This document shows positions 28,089 to 36,672 of a stretch of DNA of 64,000 nucleotides, in pieces. The DNA is from Bacillus sp. ISL-55 (GTDB taxonomy: Bacteria > Bacillota > Bacilli > Bacillales > Cytobacillaceae), in assembly GCF_018613155.1 (NCBI RefSeq), contig NZ_JAGGQU010000006.1, forward strand, positions 58,671 through 122,670. The letters are read 5' to 3'. The notes under the pieces were generated by a model. That model saw only the letters and a list, made by a program, of their open reading frames with translations, had not been told where the DNA came from and did not search any database. A program made the translations under genes and the position numbers. Position 1 is the first letter of the stretch. The number at the start of each line of letters is the position of its first letter.

Positions 28089-29105
28089 TTAAATGCCTTT
28101 TTTCATTTGTGCTTCGTATTCCTTCGATGTCCTCACTTCTACGGTCAAAGTACCTTTTCCTACTATTGCTTTCAATAAAAGTGGTACGCCTGTTGTGTTC
28201 TCGAACTTAAAATCCTTGCCTCCATAGGAAACCGTTGCGTCCCGTCCTTCAGGAACATAGCCTACAGACAGGGAATGATGATGTTTCTCCACATAACCAA
28301 CACCAAGAACATCCACAGCATTATATAAAGTTGAAGAAGTCTGGCAAATGCCGCCTCCTATCCCCATGACCAGCTTTTTGTTAACAATTTCCTCAGCAGG
28401 CTGATATCCATGAGCTTCATCACTCGGGCCGACAGTTGTATTAAAGGAAAACACATCCCCTACTCCGAGGATGATATTGTTGATTGCTTCCGCTGACAGC
28501 TCGATATTCTTTGTTCTACCCGCAACCCCAGCGTTAAAATAGGTGGTGTACTTTCCGACAACAACCTCGCCGAGCCGGGCAGCATCATCTATTTCATATC
28601 CACTTGCCGTAACATAAAGCGGAAGCTCTACGTTCCCCCCAATTTCTGACGCTTGGATGATGCTTTCAACCAGCTCAGATTCTTCAAGAATAATCAATGG
28701 ACTCCCTTTTATCACCTGGCCATCCGGACCAAGTTTATCCGGAATCATCCGTTGATCGTATCCCGGCGTCGCGTCATTTCCGCGAGCCAATTCTCGAGCC
28801 CATTGTTCCAATTCGGCTCTAAACTTCTCATTATCGCTTCCATAACCCATTTCTACCGGCGTAAGTGACCTGATCACTTCTTGGGTGTTAGGCTCAATTA
28901 CATTCACTACTATTGGTTGTGCTTCTTCTTCTTCTTGTTCAGTTGCCTCCTTTTCTTTTTTTCCATCTTCACTTCCTGCCTTGCCCTCCTGTTCAACCCC
29001 CTTTTTTTCCGTACCAGCTTTCTCTGCAATTGGTTGTGAACAGCCAGCTAATCCAATGAATGCCGCAAAAAACAAAAAGCAAATGACCTTTAAATTTTTC
29101 CCCAT
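28089..29105 (-). CDS. VanW-family lipoprotein
   Basis: The 338-residue protein has a lipoprotein signal with lipobox LAGC near residue 21, then an acidic, Glu/Lys-rich linker, then a VanW domain. Diagnostic blocks are VVGKYTTYFN near 180, NRT-like AGRTKNIELSAEAINNIILG, FSFNTTVGP, and GGGICQTSSTLYNAV near 265. It should sit on the outer face of the membrane; VanW proteins are linked to the cell wall, but the activity is unknown. ATG 29105 with GGGGG upstream is chosen. Single gene. Confidence 0.88.
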   Translation of the reverse strand: MGKNLKVICFLFFAAFIGLAGCSQPIAEKAGTEKKGVEQEGKAGSEDGKKEKEATEQEEEEAQPIVVNVIEPNTQEVIRSLTPVEMGYGSDNEKFRAELEQWARELARGNDATPGYDQRMIPDKLGPDGQVIKGSPLIILEESELVESIIQASEIGGNVELPLYVTASGYEIDDAARLGEVVVGKYTTYFNAGVAGRTKNIELSAEAINNIILGVGDVFSFNTTVGPSDEAHGYQPAEEIVNKKLVMGIGGGICQTSSTLYNAVDVLGVGYVEKHHHSLSVGYVPEGRDATVSYGGKDFKFENTTGVPLLLKAIVGKGTLTVEVRTSKEYEAQMKKGI

Positions 29106-29278
29106 GTTTCCCCCATCATTTCTATATATATTTGAAACCAGCATTCTATTATATTCAGGTATACTTTTCCATATTTCCTAAAAAGTTCACTCCAAATAAA
29201 ATTATTTGCTTTAGTCTTCACATTTTAGGAAAAAAAAGATAAAATACATATAAACCAATAAGAAAGGTCGGATTTAAC

Positions 29279-29710
29279 ATGACTACTGAGATTCGCTCAA
29301 TTCCTCTGCCGCTGGTAAGGACAAATCAGTGGTTCATTGTCATAAGTGTTTTAAGTACCTGGTTAACAGGGATTGAATGGATTTTGACTTTGCCACTGTT
29401 AGCAGGAATTTCAGGACTGCTCTTCGGATATAATCCAGTAATGCGAATCGCCAAGCGTTTCTTGCGAAAACAACCGTCAGATTATATTCCGGAAGACTGG
29501 CAACAGCAGCAGTTCAATCAAAAAATCGCTGTTATCTGCTTAGCAGGCGGAATCATTTCCTATGCAAGCGGCTTAACAACATTAGGTCATATATTTACTA
29601 CGATGGTAGCGTTAGCCGCATTTATTGCAATACTTGGATTTTGCATAGGCTGCTTTATCCGATTTCAATTGTCTAAGTATAAGCATAAGAAACATGCAAC
29701 TAATTCATAA
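29279..29710 (+). CDS. DUF4395 membrane protein
   Basis: The 143-residue protein has about four membrane helices and the DUF4395 pattern: two hydrophobic helices, GYNPVMRIAKRFLRK near residue 51, DWQQQQFNQKIAVICL near 78, and a Gly-rich last helix (ILGFCIGCFIRF). Such proteins often accompany thioredoxin-like genes, but none is here. AGGTC precedes the ATG. A shared terminator follows. Confidence 0.8.
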   Translation: MTTEIRSIPLPLVRTNQWFIVISVLSTWLTGIEWILTLPLLAGISGLLFGYNPVMRIAKRFLRKQPSDYIPEDWQQQQFNQKIAVICLAGGIISYASGLTTLGHIFTTMVALAAFIAILGFCIGCFIRFQLSKYKHKKHATNS

Positions 29711-29743
29711 TAGAGACCTCTTTTCACGAAGTCTCTTCTTTTT
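29711..29743. terminator. Terminator between DUF4395 and DinB genes
   Basis: AGAGAC and GTCTCT pair around CTCTTTTCACGAA, followed by TTTTTTT on the plus strand. The stop of the convergent DinB gene lies in the loop. Confidence 0.7.
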
Positions 29744-30260
29744 TTGACATCCCCATCATTTTTTCGTTGAATTGCTGGGAGTGACCCTTTGGAATACTGA
29801 GTGTTTTCCATTCCTCATTTTTAATCATCTTTGCTAGATAGACAATCTGCCCGGCATGTGTTGCTTGATGGACAATTTGGCGCTGGATGGCCTCCATAGC
29901 TGTGTGTGGTTCGTTTCTAATTAAGACTGTTTGTCCCATGTCCTGCTCCGTTAACTGTGAAAGCGTCTGAAAAAGCACTGTCCAGCCATCATTCCAATGA
30001 GTTAGCAAATCCTCTCTCGCGGCAAATGTTCCCTCAAATTCTCCATCTCTATTGCGATCTGGTTTTTCACCATCAGATGTCAAAAAGTCACGGAATCTCG
30101 ATTTAAGATTACCGCTCATATGTTTTGCAATTATCGCAATACTGTTAGATTCTTCGTTTGGAGAAAAATGGAGCTGGTCCGGGTTCAATTGTTCCATCGC
30201 TCTCTCTGCCTGAACTTTAATGCTTTTGAAATTTTCATTAGCCAACTTTAAATAACTCAT
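29724..30260 (-). CDS. DinB-superfamily protein, DUF1572 type
   Basis: The 178-residue four-helix protein resembles DUF1572 members of the DinB/YfiT superfamily. Potential metal-ligand histidines are in SIAIIAKHMSGNLKSR near residue 46 and IVHQATHAGQIVYL near 136. These metalloenzymes often act on small thiols or xenobiotics; the substrate here is unknown. ATG 30260 with GGGAGG upstream is chosen over a longer reading with 21 extra residues. Confidence 0.82.
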   Translation of the reverse strand: MSYLKLANENFKSIKVQAERAMEQLNPDQLHFSPNEESNSIAIIAKHMSGNLKSRFRDFLTSDGEKPDRNRDGEFEGTFAAREDLLTHWNDGWTVLFQTLSQLTEQDMGQTVLIRNEPHTAMEAIQRQIVHQATHAGQIVYLAKMIKNEEWKTLSIPKGHSQQFNEKMMGMSKKEETS

Positions 30261-30375
30261 TTTCCGCACCTCCCTAAAGTAATATTCCTCCAAAAAGACT
30301 GGATTCCTTCTGTGAATTTCCATAATCAGGATGAAAATTTTAAAGATTCTTTAAATTTTTAACCATTCTAAAAGC

Positions 30376-30411
30376 ATAAAAAATGAGATTCCTAATCAGG
30401 AACCTCACTTT
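30376..30411 (-). terminator. Terminator of the MATE gene
   Basis: On the minus strand TGAGGTTCCT and AGGAATCTCA pair around GATT, followed by TTTTTT, directly after the stop. Confidence 0.85.
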
Positions 30412-30412
30412 T

Positions 30413-31780
30413 TTATGCCATCTCTGCCAAATTACCGTTAAAACGACGTTTTTGGATAAATATCAGTCTTAGTGATAAGGATATTCCCGCTGCAAGCAAT
30501 CCGATGGTCAATCCTACCCAATATCCCGAAGCTCCAAGTCCGGTTTTGTGGGCCAGAAGGTAACCGACCGGCAGGCAGATGAGCCAGTATGCAATCAGTG
30601 TAATAATAAATGATATATTCACGTCTTTGTACCCCCGCAATGCTGCGAGTGCAGTGGCCTGGATCGCATCGGATATCATGAAAAACAAGGCATATATCAA
30701 AAATTGTCCAGTTAAAGCGATCACTGCTGGTTCATTTGAGTAGAATCCTGCCACCTCATAACGGAATAGTACGACTAGCAATCCGGCTCCAACTGCAATA
30801 ATGGCACCAAGATAAATCCCCATCCAACTGTAGGCTTTGGCATCATTATAACGCCCTGCACCGACTTCAAAGCCGACCAAAACAGTTTGCGCCATCGAGA
30901 TGCTCATCGGAATCATATATAGGAATGATACAATATTTAAAGCAGACTGGTACGCGGCAATCGTCGTGATATTGAATTTACTGATCAAAATCGTGACGAC
31001 AGCAAACATGCTTGTTTCAAAAAAGATTGATAAACCCATAGGGACACCGATTTTGAGAATTTCCTTCACTTTCTCACCGGAAAATTCCTTGAAGTATTTC
31101 AATCCGACAAAATCCGAGAATGGCTTTTGCTTGATAATGACCACTGCAGTCATGCCCGCAATCACAAAATAAGTAATCGACGTTGCATAACCAGCTCCAG
31201 CTCCTCCTAATTCAGGGAAACCCCAATGACCGAAAATCAGGACATAGTTCAAGAAGAAGTTGATTGGTAACGACATCAGGAGGATATACATAACAACTCT
31301 TGTTTTACCGAGTGCGTATATGAAGGATCTTAATACATTAAAAATAAACAATGGGATGATTCCAAAACCTAATCCGGCCAGATAGCGGAACGCCGTTTCA
31401 TGTACACTTTCAGGCAGGTTCATCGCCGTTAAAATTGGATTGAGCAGAAAAACACCCAAAATGATGACTAGTAATGCAATGATCAATGCCAAATAAATAC
31501 CATGTGTAAGAATCGATGATACTTCTTTTCCCTTCTTTTCACCAAAGCGCTGGGCGGCAATTGGCGAAACAGCCAGGAGTATCCCACTGAGACCGGTGAA
31601 GACCGGGCTCCAAATTGATGACCCGATGGCTACCCCAGCAAGGTCTGAAGAATTATATTTTCCTGACATGATGGTATTGAAAAAGACCATTGAAAACATC
31701 CCTAATTGTGTAATCAAGATAGGGATCAACATGACAAAAATCTGTTTTATTTTTTCCTTTGTCGAAAAAGTCTGGTACAT
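30413..31780 (-). CDS. MATE-family multidrug efflux transporter
   Basis: The 455-residue protein has 12 membrane helices in two similar halves, as expected of cation-coupled MATE pumps. Blocks seen are LITQLGMFSMVFFNTIMSG near residue 18, AVSPIAAQRFGEKKG near 66 and the matching MAQTVLVGFEVGAGRYN near 290. It resembles the NorM branch. AAGGAG precedes the ATG. It is a single gene with its own terminator; the substrate is unknown. Confidence 0.93.
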   Translation of the reverse strand: MYQTFSTKEKIKQIFVMLIPILITQLGMFSMVFFNTIMSGKYNSSDLAGVAIGSSIWSPVFTGLSGILLAVSPIAAQRFGEKKGKEVSSILTHGIYLALIIALLVIILGVFLLNPILTAMNLPESVHETAFRYLAGLGFGIIPLFIFNVLRSFIYALGKTRVVMYILLMSLPINFFLNYVLIFGHWGFPELGGAGAGYATSITYFVIAGMTAVVIIKQKPFSDFVGLKYFKEFSGEKVKEILKIGVPMGLSIFFETSMFAVVTILISKFNITTIAAYQSALNIVSFLYMIPMSISMAQTVLVGFEVGAGRYNDAKAYSWMGIYLGAIIAVGAGLLVVLFRYEVAGFYSNEPAVIALTGQFLIYALFFMISDAIQATALAALRGYKDVNISFIITLIAYWLICLPVGYLLAHKTGLGASGYWVGLTIGLLAAGISLSLRLIFIQKRRFNGNLAEMA

Positions 31781-31952
31781 CTGTGTACTCCTTGAATATA
31801 TTAATTATATAATTATAACAAAATATCTCTCCAATAACGGAATTTTTTTCGGATCCCTAAATATTATCACTATTTTAAAAATGGAAATACCCCCCTGATT
31901 ATTTCCTTCAAAATCCTTGATACAATAGATATATATCGAGGAGTGAATCATC

Positions 31953-32789
31953 ATGAAAATCATAAAAATTCTGCTGCTTTCGTCTCTGCTTGCCGTCCTG
32001 TCATTTTCAGCATGGATTTACTATCCCCAGTACCAAATCAATAAAATCAAGCAGGAAACTGCACCTTCTGTTGAAAAGACAAATAAGCTTACTTATATAG
32101 ATTACTACAGAACAATTCCGGACAGCACCATTAACCATCTCGCTCTCGGCGATTCAATCATACGTGGTTACCGTATTCCAGAAGAAGAGAATTTCATCAG
32201 TCAATTTTCAACCCAACTCGGTATGGAAACTGGCAAACAAGTTCTTTCACAAAACGAAGGAGTAATCGGGATTACCAGTGAGAGATTGAATCTTCTGGTA
32301 CAGGATGGTGTGTATGACGAAGCGATCAAGGAGGCCGACCTTATAACAGTAAACGTCGGTGGCAATGACATTCTTAAAGCTGTCAAAAAAAGCGATATCT
32401 ATAGTGCGCTGAAATCCTTTGAAAGTCTGCAGGAAGGTTTTTCACAAAACCTGGCTGAAATTACTGCCAAAATTGGTGAGTTGAATCCTTCGGCGACAAT
32501 CGTTCTTCTGGAGCTTTATAACCCGATGCCAGCCGATCATCAATTTTATTCTCTTGCGGATAAACTTCTTCCAAAGTGGAATTTATTGATTTACGAAGCT
32601 GCAAAAGGTACATCGTCTTCCATAGTGGTACAAACTACAAATGTCATCAACAGCGATAACTTAGAATTCCTGGCAAGTGATGGAGTGCACCCTAACCCAT
32701 CTGGCAATACAGCTATATCAAGTCAGATGCTTGAGCAATTCCAACAACAGCATAAAGCGGATGCCGTCCTGGCAAACCGCCAAAATTAA
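31953..32789 (+). CDS. SGNH/GDSL-type esterase, secreted or anchored
   Basis: The 278-residue protein has an N-terminal membrane segment (ILLLSSLLAVLSFSAWIYY), then an SGNH hydrolase domain. Block I is ALGDSIIRGYRI near residue 65 (catalytic Ser), block III is NVGGNDIL near 130, and block V is SDGVHPNPSGN near 252 (catalytic Asp and His). It resembles Bacillus YpmR-like GDSL lipases; it should act outside the cell. GAGGAG precedes the ATG. Confidence 0.9.
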   Translation: MKIIKILLLSSLLAVLSFSAWIYYPQYQINKIKQETAPSVEKTNKLTYIDYYRTIPDSTINHLALGDSIIRGYRIPEEENFISQFSTQLGMETGKQVLSQNEGVIGITSERLNLLVQDGVYDEAIKEADLITVNVGGNDILKAVKKSDIYSALKSFESLQEGFSQNLAEITAKIGELNPSATIVLLELYNPMPADHQFYSLADKLLPKWNLLIYEAAKGTSSSIVVQTTNVINSDNLEFLASDGVHPNPSGNTAISSQMLEQFQQQHKADAVLANRQN

Positions 32790-32818
32790 GCTGGGCAATA
32801 AGCCTGGCTTTTATTTAT
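32785..32818 (+). terminator. Terminator of the SGNH gene
   Basis: AAGCTGGGC and GCCTGGCTT pair (with G-T pairs) around AATAA, followed by TTATTTATTTTT. The T-rich tail holds the stop of the convergent small gene. Confidence 0.65.
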
Positions 32819-32964
32819 TTTTGCTGTTCCTCCTGGTAATGTTCATTTAATAAGGGGTTTTCAGTTGTGGCAAAATTGACGGATTGCAGACTCGTTTCTT
32901 CATCCAGTCCGAATAATTTAGCTACTTCATTCCCATAAGCCCCTTCCATCTTATCTTTTCTCAC
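32815..32964 (-). CDS. Small hydrophilic protein (49 aa)
   Basis: A GTG at 32964 stands six bases behind GGAGGGAGGTG, an excellent ribosome binding site, and opens a frame of 49 residues ending NPLLNEHYQEEQQK. The product is acidic and soluble (VAKLFGLDEETSLQSV). The strong site and clean frame support a real gene. I do not recognise a family. Confidence 0.6.
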   Translation of the reverse strand: MRKDKMEGAYGNEVAKLFGLDEETSLQSVNFATTENPLLNEHYQEEQQK

Positions 32965-33369
32965 GATATTCACCTCCCTCCATTGTCTTTCTAGCGCTGC
33001 TTTTAATTCGAGATGAAATAAATTTGCTATGTTTTAGCCAAATCATTGCGATCCGCTGCAAGTGTTGGCTGTTCTAAACATCCCTCATCCATCATGATTT
33101 GCCCCGTCCTCAGCATATAATAAAATTTCTCCGTTTAAACGGGCGGTAAATTTCAGCGATATCCTTTCTTCATGATTTGTCACTTCTTTCAAACCCTTCT
33201 GTTTATTTAAGGATAGATTCCCCCTTAGCAACGTAATTATTTTGGTATTACAGCACCGTTTATGGGGAGCTTTTACAGTTTTTTTAACTGATTTTTGATG
33301 CAAACTATATCTCCAAAAGAAAAAGCCAGCACCTTGTACAATACAGGTGCTGGCTTTCATTTGCAGTGC
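32965..33369. other. 405-base gap without a clear gene
   Basis: This stretch holds the terminator at 33321-33357 and no convincing gene. A minus-strand frame ends at 33085 and could give a 32-residue peptide from GTG near 33183 (TNHEERISLKFTARLNGEIL), but its ribosome binding site is poor. Confidence 0.6.
33320..33357 (-). terminator. Terminator of the NTF2-like gene
   Basis: AAAGCCAGCACC and GGTGCTGGCTTT form a 12-base-pair stem 13 bases after the stop. On the minus strand it is followed by TTCTTTTGG. Confidence 0.85.
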
Positions 33370-33708
33370 TTATAAGAACCAAACCTTCACGATCTTTTCG
33401 CCTTCAATTTCATATATGGCAACCGCTTTTTTCGGCTCGGAATTTTCCCTGCCTGTAACGAGCTCATGATCCACAACCTTGTTTCCATGAACCATCCTGC
33501 CCAAAAGTTCCGCATGGTTATTTGGATGCTTTTTAAAAAGCTTGCCATATCTGGTCCGCATTTCCTCAATACCTCTGGTTGTTACCTCGTTACTCGGAAA
33601 TTCCAGGATTACTATATCTTCACTATACACTGACAAAAACTCTTCTAAATTTTGTTTGTTATACGCATCGAGCTGTTTTTGTGCGAGCATTTCTGAGATT
33701 CTTTCCAT
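33370..33708 (-). CDS. SnoaL/NTF2-like protein
   Basis: The 112-residue protein has the cone-shaped NTF2-like fold pattern: N-terminal helices (QLDAYNKQNLEEFLSVYSED), then VTTRGIEEMRTRYGKLFKKHPN and four strands to the end. It looks like the small SnoaL-like/steroid isomerase-like group. No catalytic residues can be named. It lies downstream of the MFS pump gene on the same strand but after a terminator. GGGGAG precedes the ATG. Confidence 0.78.
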   Translation of the reverse strand: MERISEMLAQKQLDAYNKQNLEEFLSVYSEDIVILEFPSNEVTTRGIEEMRTRYGKLFKKHPNNHAELLGRMVHGNKVVDHELVTGRENSEPKKAVAIYEIEGEKIVKVWFL

Positions 33709-33739
33709 AAAAGCTGCTCCCCTTTTTATATAAATTTAT

Positions 33740-33768
33740 ACAAAACCCCCTGGAATACAGGGGGAAGT
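33740..33768 (-). terminator. Terminator of the MFS gene
   Basis: CCCCCTG and CAGGGGG pair on the minus strand around TATTC, followed by TTTTG. It directly follows the MFS stop. Confidence 0.85.
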
Positions 33769-33770
33769 AA

Positions 33771-35309
33771 TTAGTTATTAACCAACTTATGAGAAGGTTT
33801 CTTTGCTGGGACTTTTTTGCCAATTGTATCTTCTGCCTGTGTAGCACGCTTGATAAAGAAAGCGAGCACCAAAGCGATGAAAGAAAGAAAAACTGTTACA
33901 TAAAAAGCATCATTGATCCCATGAAGCATCGCCTGCATGGCTATCTGTTGTTCCATTTCAGCTTGAACAGCAGGGGTAACAGCTTTACCTGCTGCAGCGG
34001 CCTCTTTCAGTGCTGAGGCTGCCAATTCTTTTCCATAAGTTTCTGCTCTCATTGACATCACGGTCACCAGCAATGCTGTTCCTATTGCACCTGAAACCTG
34101 CTGCAGTGTATTGTTCATTGCTGTGCCGTGCGGATAATAACGGGCAGGCAATTGGTTCAGGCCGTTCGTGTTAACAGGCATATTAACCATCGACATACCG
34201 AACATGCGAACTGTATAAAGGATGATTAACTGAGTATACGTTGTTTCCATTGAAAGCTTGCTGAAATAGTAGCTCGTCACAAGCGTGATGAGCAGGCCAA
34301 TGACCGCCATTGCACGACCGCCAAATTTATCAAATAATTTTCCAGTAATCGGTGACATAATTGCCATGGCAATTGCGCCTGGCAGCAGCATTAAGCCTGC
34401 ATCGAGTGGAGAAATCCCGCGTATTGTTTGCACATAGATTGGCAGCAACAGCATTCCAGAGAACATCGCCATTGTCACGATCATAGAAATTACTGAAGAC
34501 AAAGCAAACATTGGATACTTATAGATCCTGAAATTCAACATCGGATTATCCTGGCGTAATTGACGAAGGATAAAGACGATAAGTGAAACTGCACCAATCG
34601 TTAATGTTAGATAAACATGTGGACTTTCCCACCCTTTCGAACCGGCAGAGCTGAAGCCGTATAAAAGCCCGCCAAATCCAACGCTCGATAGAGATAATGA
34701 AATAACGTCCAGTCGCATATACACTTTCTCTTTTTTATCTTTTAACAGGAAGAATCCTAGTAACAAGACCGTCGCTGCGATTGGCGTTACAAAATGGAAA
34801 AGCATTCTCCAGTCGTAATGCTCAATAAGCCAGCCTGAAAGTGTCGGACCTATTGCCGGTGCAAACATAAGGACCAATCCGAATACACCCATTGCGGTAC
34901 CACGTTTTTCAATCGGAAAGCTTATAAGCATGACATTCATCAATAGTGGCATCATGATTGCAGTACCGGATGCCTGGATCATCCGCCCTGCTAATAAAAG
35001 CGGAAACACATGTGCAGCTCCAGATAAGATCGTGCCCAAAGTGAATAAACCCATCGCCGTCAAAAATAAATTCCGTACCGAATACTTTTGGATCAAATAC
35101 GCACTAAGAGGAATCATGATACCACTGACAAGCATGAAACCAGTTGTCAGCCACTGTACTGTCGTTGCTTCGACCTTTAAGTCAATCATTATGGAGGGCA
35201 AAGCTATATTAAGCAATGTATTATTTAAAAAGGCAATAAAAGCTCCAACAATTAATACCGCCAATATTCCATAGGGCGGTTTGTCAGGTGTTTGCATATT
35301 TTGTTCCAT
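33771..35309 (-). CDS. MFS multidrug efflux pump, DHA2 (EmrB/QacA) family
   Basis: The 512-residue protein has 14 predicted membrane helices, as DHA2 drug-proton antiporters do. Family motifs are FLNNTLLNIALPSIM near residue 23 (motif D1), LAGRMIQASGTAIMMPL near 107, and the motif C block GLVLMFAPAIGPTLSGWLIEH near 143 (the GxxxGPxxGG-like turn). It lies back to back with a TetR-type gene and an inverted repeat between them, so it is probably repressed by that regulator. AGGAGG precedes the ATG. Confidence 0.93.
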   Translation of the reverse strand: MEQNMQTPDKPPYGILAVLIVGAFIAFLNNTLLNIALPSIMIDLKVEATTVQWLTTGFMLVSGIMIPLSAYLIQKYSVRNLFLTAMGLFTLGTILSGAAHVFPLLLAGRMIQASGTAIMMPLLMNVMLISFPIEKRGTAMGVFGLVLMFAPAIGPTLSGWLIEHYDWRMLFHFVTPIAATVLLLGFFLLKDKKEKVYMRLDVISLSLSSVGFGGLLYGFSSAGSKGWESPHVYLTLTIGAVSLIVFILRQLRQDNPMLNFRIYKYPMFALSSVISMIVTMAMFSGMLLLPIYVQTIRGISPLDAGLMLLPGAIAMAIMSPITGKLFDKFGGRAMAVIGLLITLVTSYYFSKLSMETTYTQLIILYTVRMFGMSMVNMPVNTNGLNQLPARYYPHGTAMNNTLQQVSGAIGTALLVTVMSMRAETYGKELAASALKEAAAAGKAVTPAVQAEMEQQIAMQAMLHGINDAFYVTVFLSFIALVLAFFIKRATQAEDTIGKKVPAKKPSHKLVNN

Positions 35310-35326
35310 TCTAGTTTCCTCCTATA

Positions 35327-35348
35327 TTGTTCACAAATTTGCAAACAA
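35327..35348. promoter_or_regulatory. Likely TetR-family operator
   Basis: The 22-base inverted repeat TTGTTCACAAATTTGCAAACAA pairs at 9 of 11 positions per half. It lies 18 bases before the MFS start in the divergent region, where the regulator encoded opposite could block the pump promoter. A second small palindrome with ACCGGT at its core lies near 35464, just before the regulator gene. Confidence 0.55.
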
Positions 35349-35491
35349 TTTAATTGCATAGACACTAGCATATACCATCGGTCCAATTTTTGCAACGTTT
35401 TTAAACCACCTTTACAAAGGGATTTGTAATGTCCGAAAATTTAATGTAGTATATTTTTATACAACCGGTACAAAAAGGTTAAGGTGATGAA

Positions 35492-36361
35492 ATGAACGAC
35501 AGAAAACGCCATGTTATTGAAAAAGCACATCAGCTTTTTATAGAAAAAGGATTCCAGGCCACCTCTATTAAGGATATCCTCGACTACAGCGGAATATCAA
35601 AAGGAACATTCTATAATTATTTTTCTTCCAAAAATCAACTGCTCATGGATATTTTTAGAACAACCTTCAAGAAGGTAGAGATTGACCGGGATGGATTGCT
35701 GCTTGGCAAGGATCCTGGTGACCCAGAAATCTTTATAAGCCAAATCGAATTACAGATGACTGCAAACCGGGAAAATAAGATCGTTCCGCTTTTTGAAGAA
35801 GTGTTTTTCTCAGGTGATAAAGAGCTCAAACAGTTTATCGAAGTAGGGCAAATGAAGATATTGCGCTGGTTTTCCGATCGTCTCGGGAACATAACCAATG
35901 ATATTTGCCAGCCTTACCTTCTCGATGCGGCCATTATGCTTAATGGTATCCTGCTCCAGAACATCAGGTTCCATCGTAAAGCGAATGGTGAGGCAGCGAG
36001 TATACGTCCAGTTGTTCGGTATAGTGTCACTCGAATTTTAAATATGATTGATGAGCTGGCACTCTCTGGAGAACAATTAGTGCCACCTGAAATAATGGAT
36101 CAATGGCTTCCCGTTTCCAGAACAGAGGAACTTGACTGGAGAATTAAACTTCATTCAGTCATTTCTCGAATGAAGAAGCTTGACTGCAATAACACTGAGT
36201 ATCTTAAAAAGCTTAATTTCATCGAAGAAGAAATTCTTCGTTCCTCCAGCCCGAGAAAATTCCTGATTGACAGTGTCCTATTATCATTGGCCACGGTCTA
36301 TAAAAATGAGCTGGATGAATTACAGGGACTTATTGACGAGAATCTGCTCAAAAAGGCATAA
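35492..36361 (+). CDS. TetR/AcrR-family transcription regulator
   Basis: The 289-residue protein begins with a TetR helix-turn-helix (KGFQATSIKDILDYSGISKG near residue 18, then TFYNYFSSKNQLL). The C-terminal ligand domain is about 100 residues longer than usual, and its last part (about 200-289) is helical and charged. It is divergent from the MFS pump gene, 182 bases apart, with an inverted repeat between, the usual arrangement of a local drug-responsive repressor. GGTGATG precedes the ATG. Confidence 0.88.
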   Translation: MNDRKRHVIEKAHQLFIEKGFQATSIKDILDYSGISKGTFYNYFSSKNQLLMDIFRTTFKKVEIDRDGLLLGKDPGDPEIFISQIELQMTANRENKIVPLFEEVFFSGDKELKQFIEVGQMKILRWFSDRLGNITNDICQPYLLDAAIMLNGILLQNIRFHRKANGEAASIRPVVRYSVTRILNMIDELALSGEQLVPPEIMDQWLPVSRTEELDWRIKLHSVISRMKKLDCNNTEYLKKLNFIEEEILRSSSPRKFLIDSVLLSLATVYKNELDELQGLIDENLLKKA

Positions 36362-36405
36362 AAAAGCGGGGAGAAAACAGTTTATTGTTTCTCCCCGCTT
36401 TTTTA
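36361..36405 (+). terminator. Terminator of the tetR-type gene
   Basis: AAAAAGCGGGGAGAAA and TTTCTCCCCGCTTTTTT form a perfect long stem around ACAGTTTATTG, directly after the stop. Confidence 0.92.
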
Positions 36406-36423
36406 TTTTGATTTTAGAGGAAT

Positions 36424-36535
36424 TTTATTGGCGGTTTTCACAAGTTTATTGGCGATAATTTAATTTTATTGGCGAAAATAAATTTTTATTGGCCAAAACA
36501 CCTATTTATTGGCGAAAAGAGAACTTTATTGGCGA
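36424..36535. repeat. Six TTTATTGGC words at about 20-bp spacing
   Basis: TTTATTGGC (or GGCC) begins at 36424, 36445, 36465, 36485, 36505 and 36525: six copies, spaced 21, 20, 20, 20 and 20 bases. The sequence between them varies and is A-rich. No gene is near enough to be read through it; it lies between the terminator of the regulator gene and the 3' end of the DUF2161 gene, in a 310-base gap that holds nothing else clear. Confidence 0.85.
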
Positions 36536-36672
36536 ACTGGAAATTTCGAGTGTTTTTTTCCAGCTAATAAACTCGTGATAAGGTCAAAAACAGCTTTTTA
36601 TTTGAGATTGATTTTCAAGCAGACAGTAATTCCATTCTCTCCCGCCACTTACCGTTTAACCTGCACTTAAGG

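Noticed and set aside
33085-33360. 91-codon minus-strand frame
   Set aside because: Its first part is the terminator hairpin of the preceding gene, and the internal GTG has no good ribosome binding site; only a 32-residue peptide would remain.
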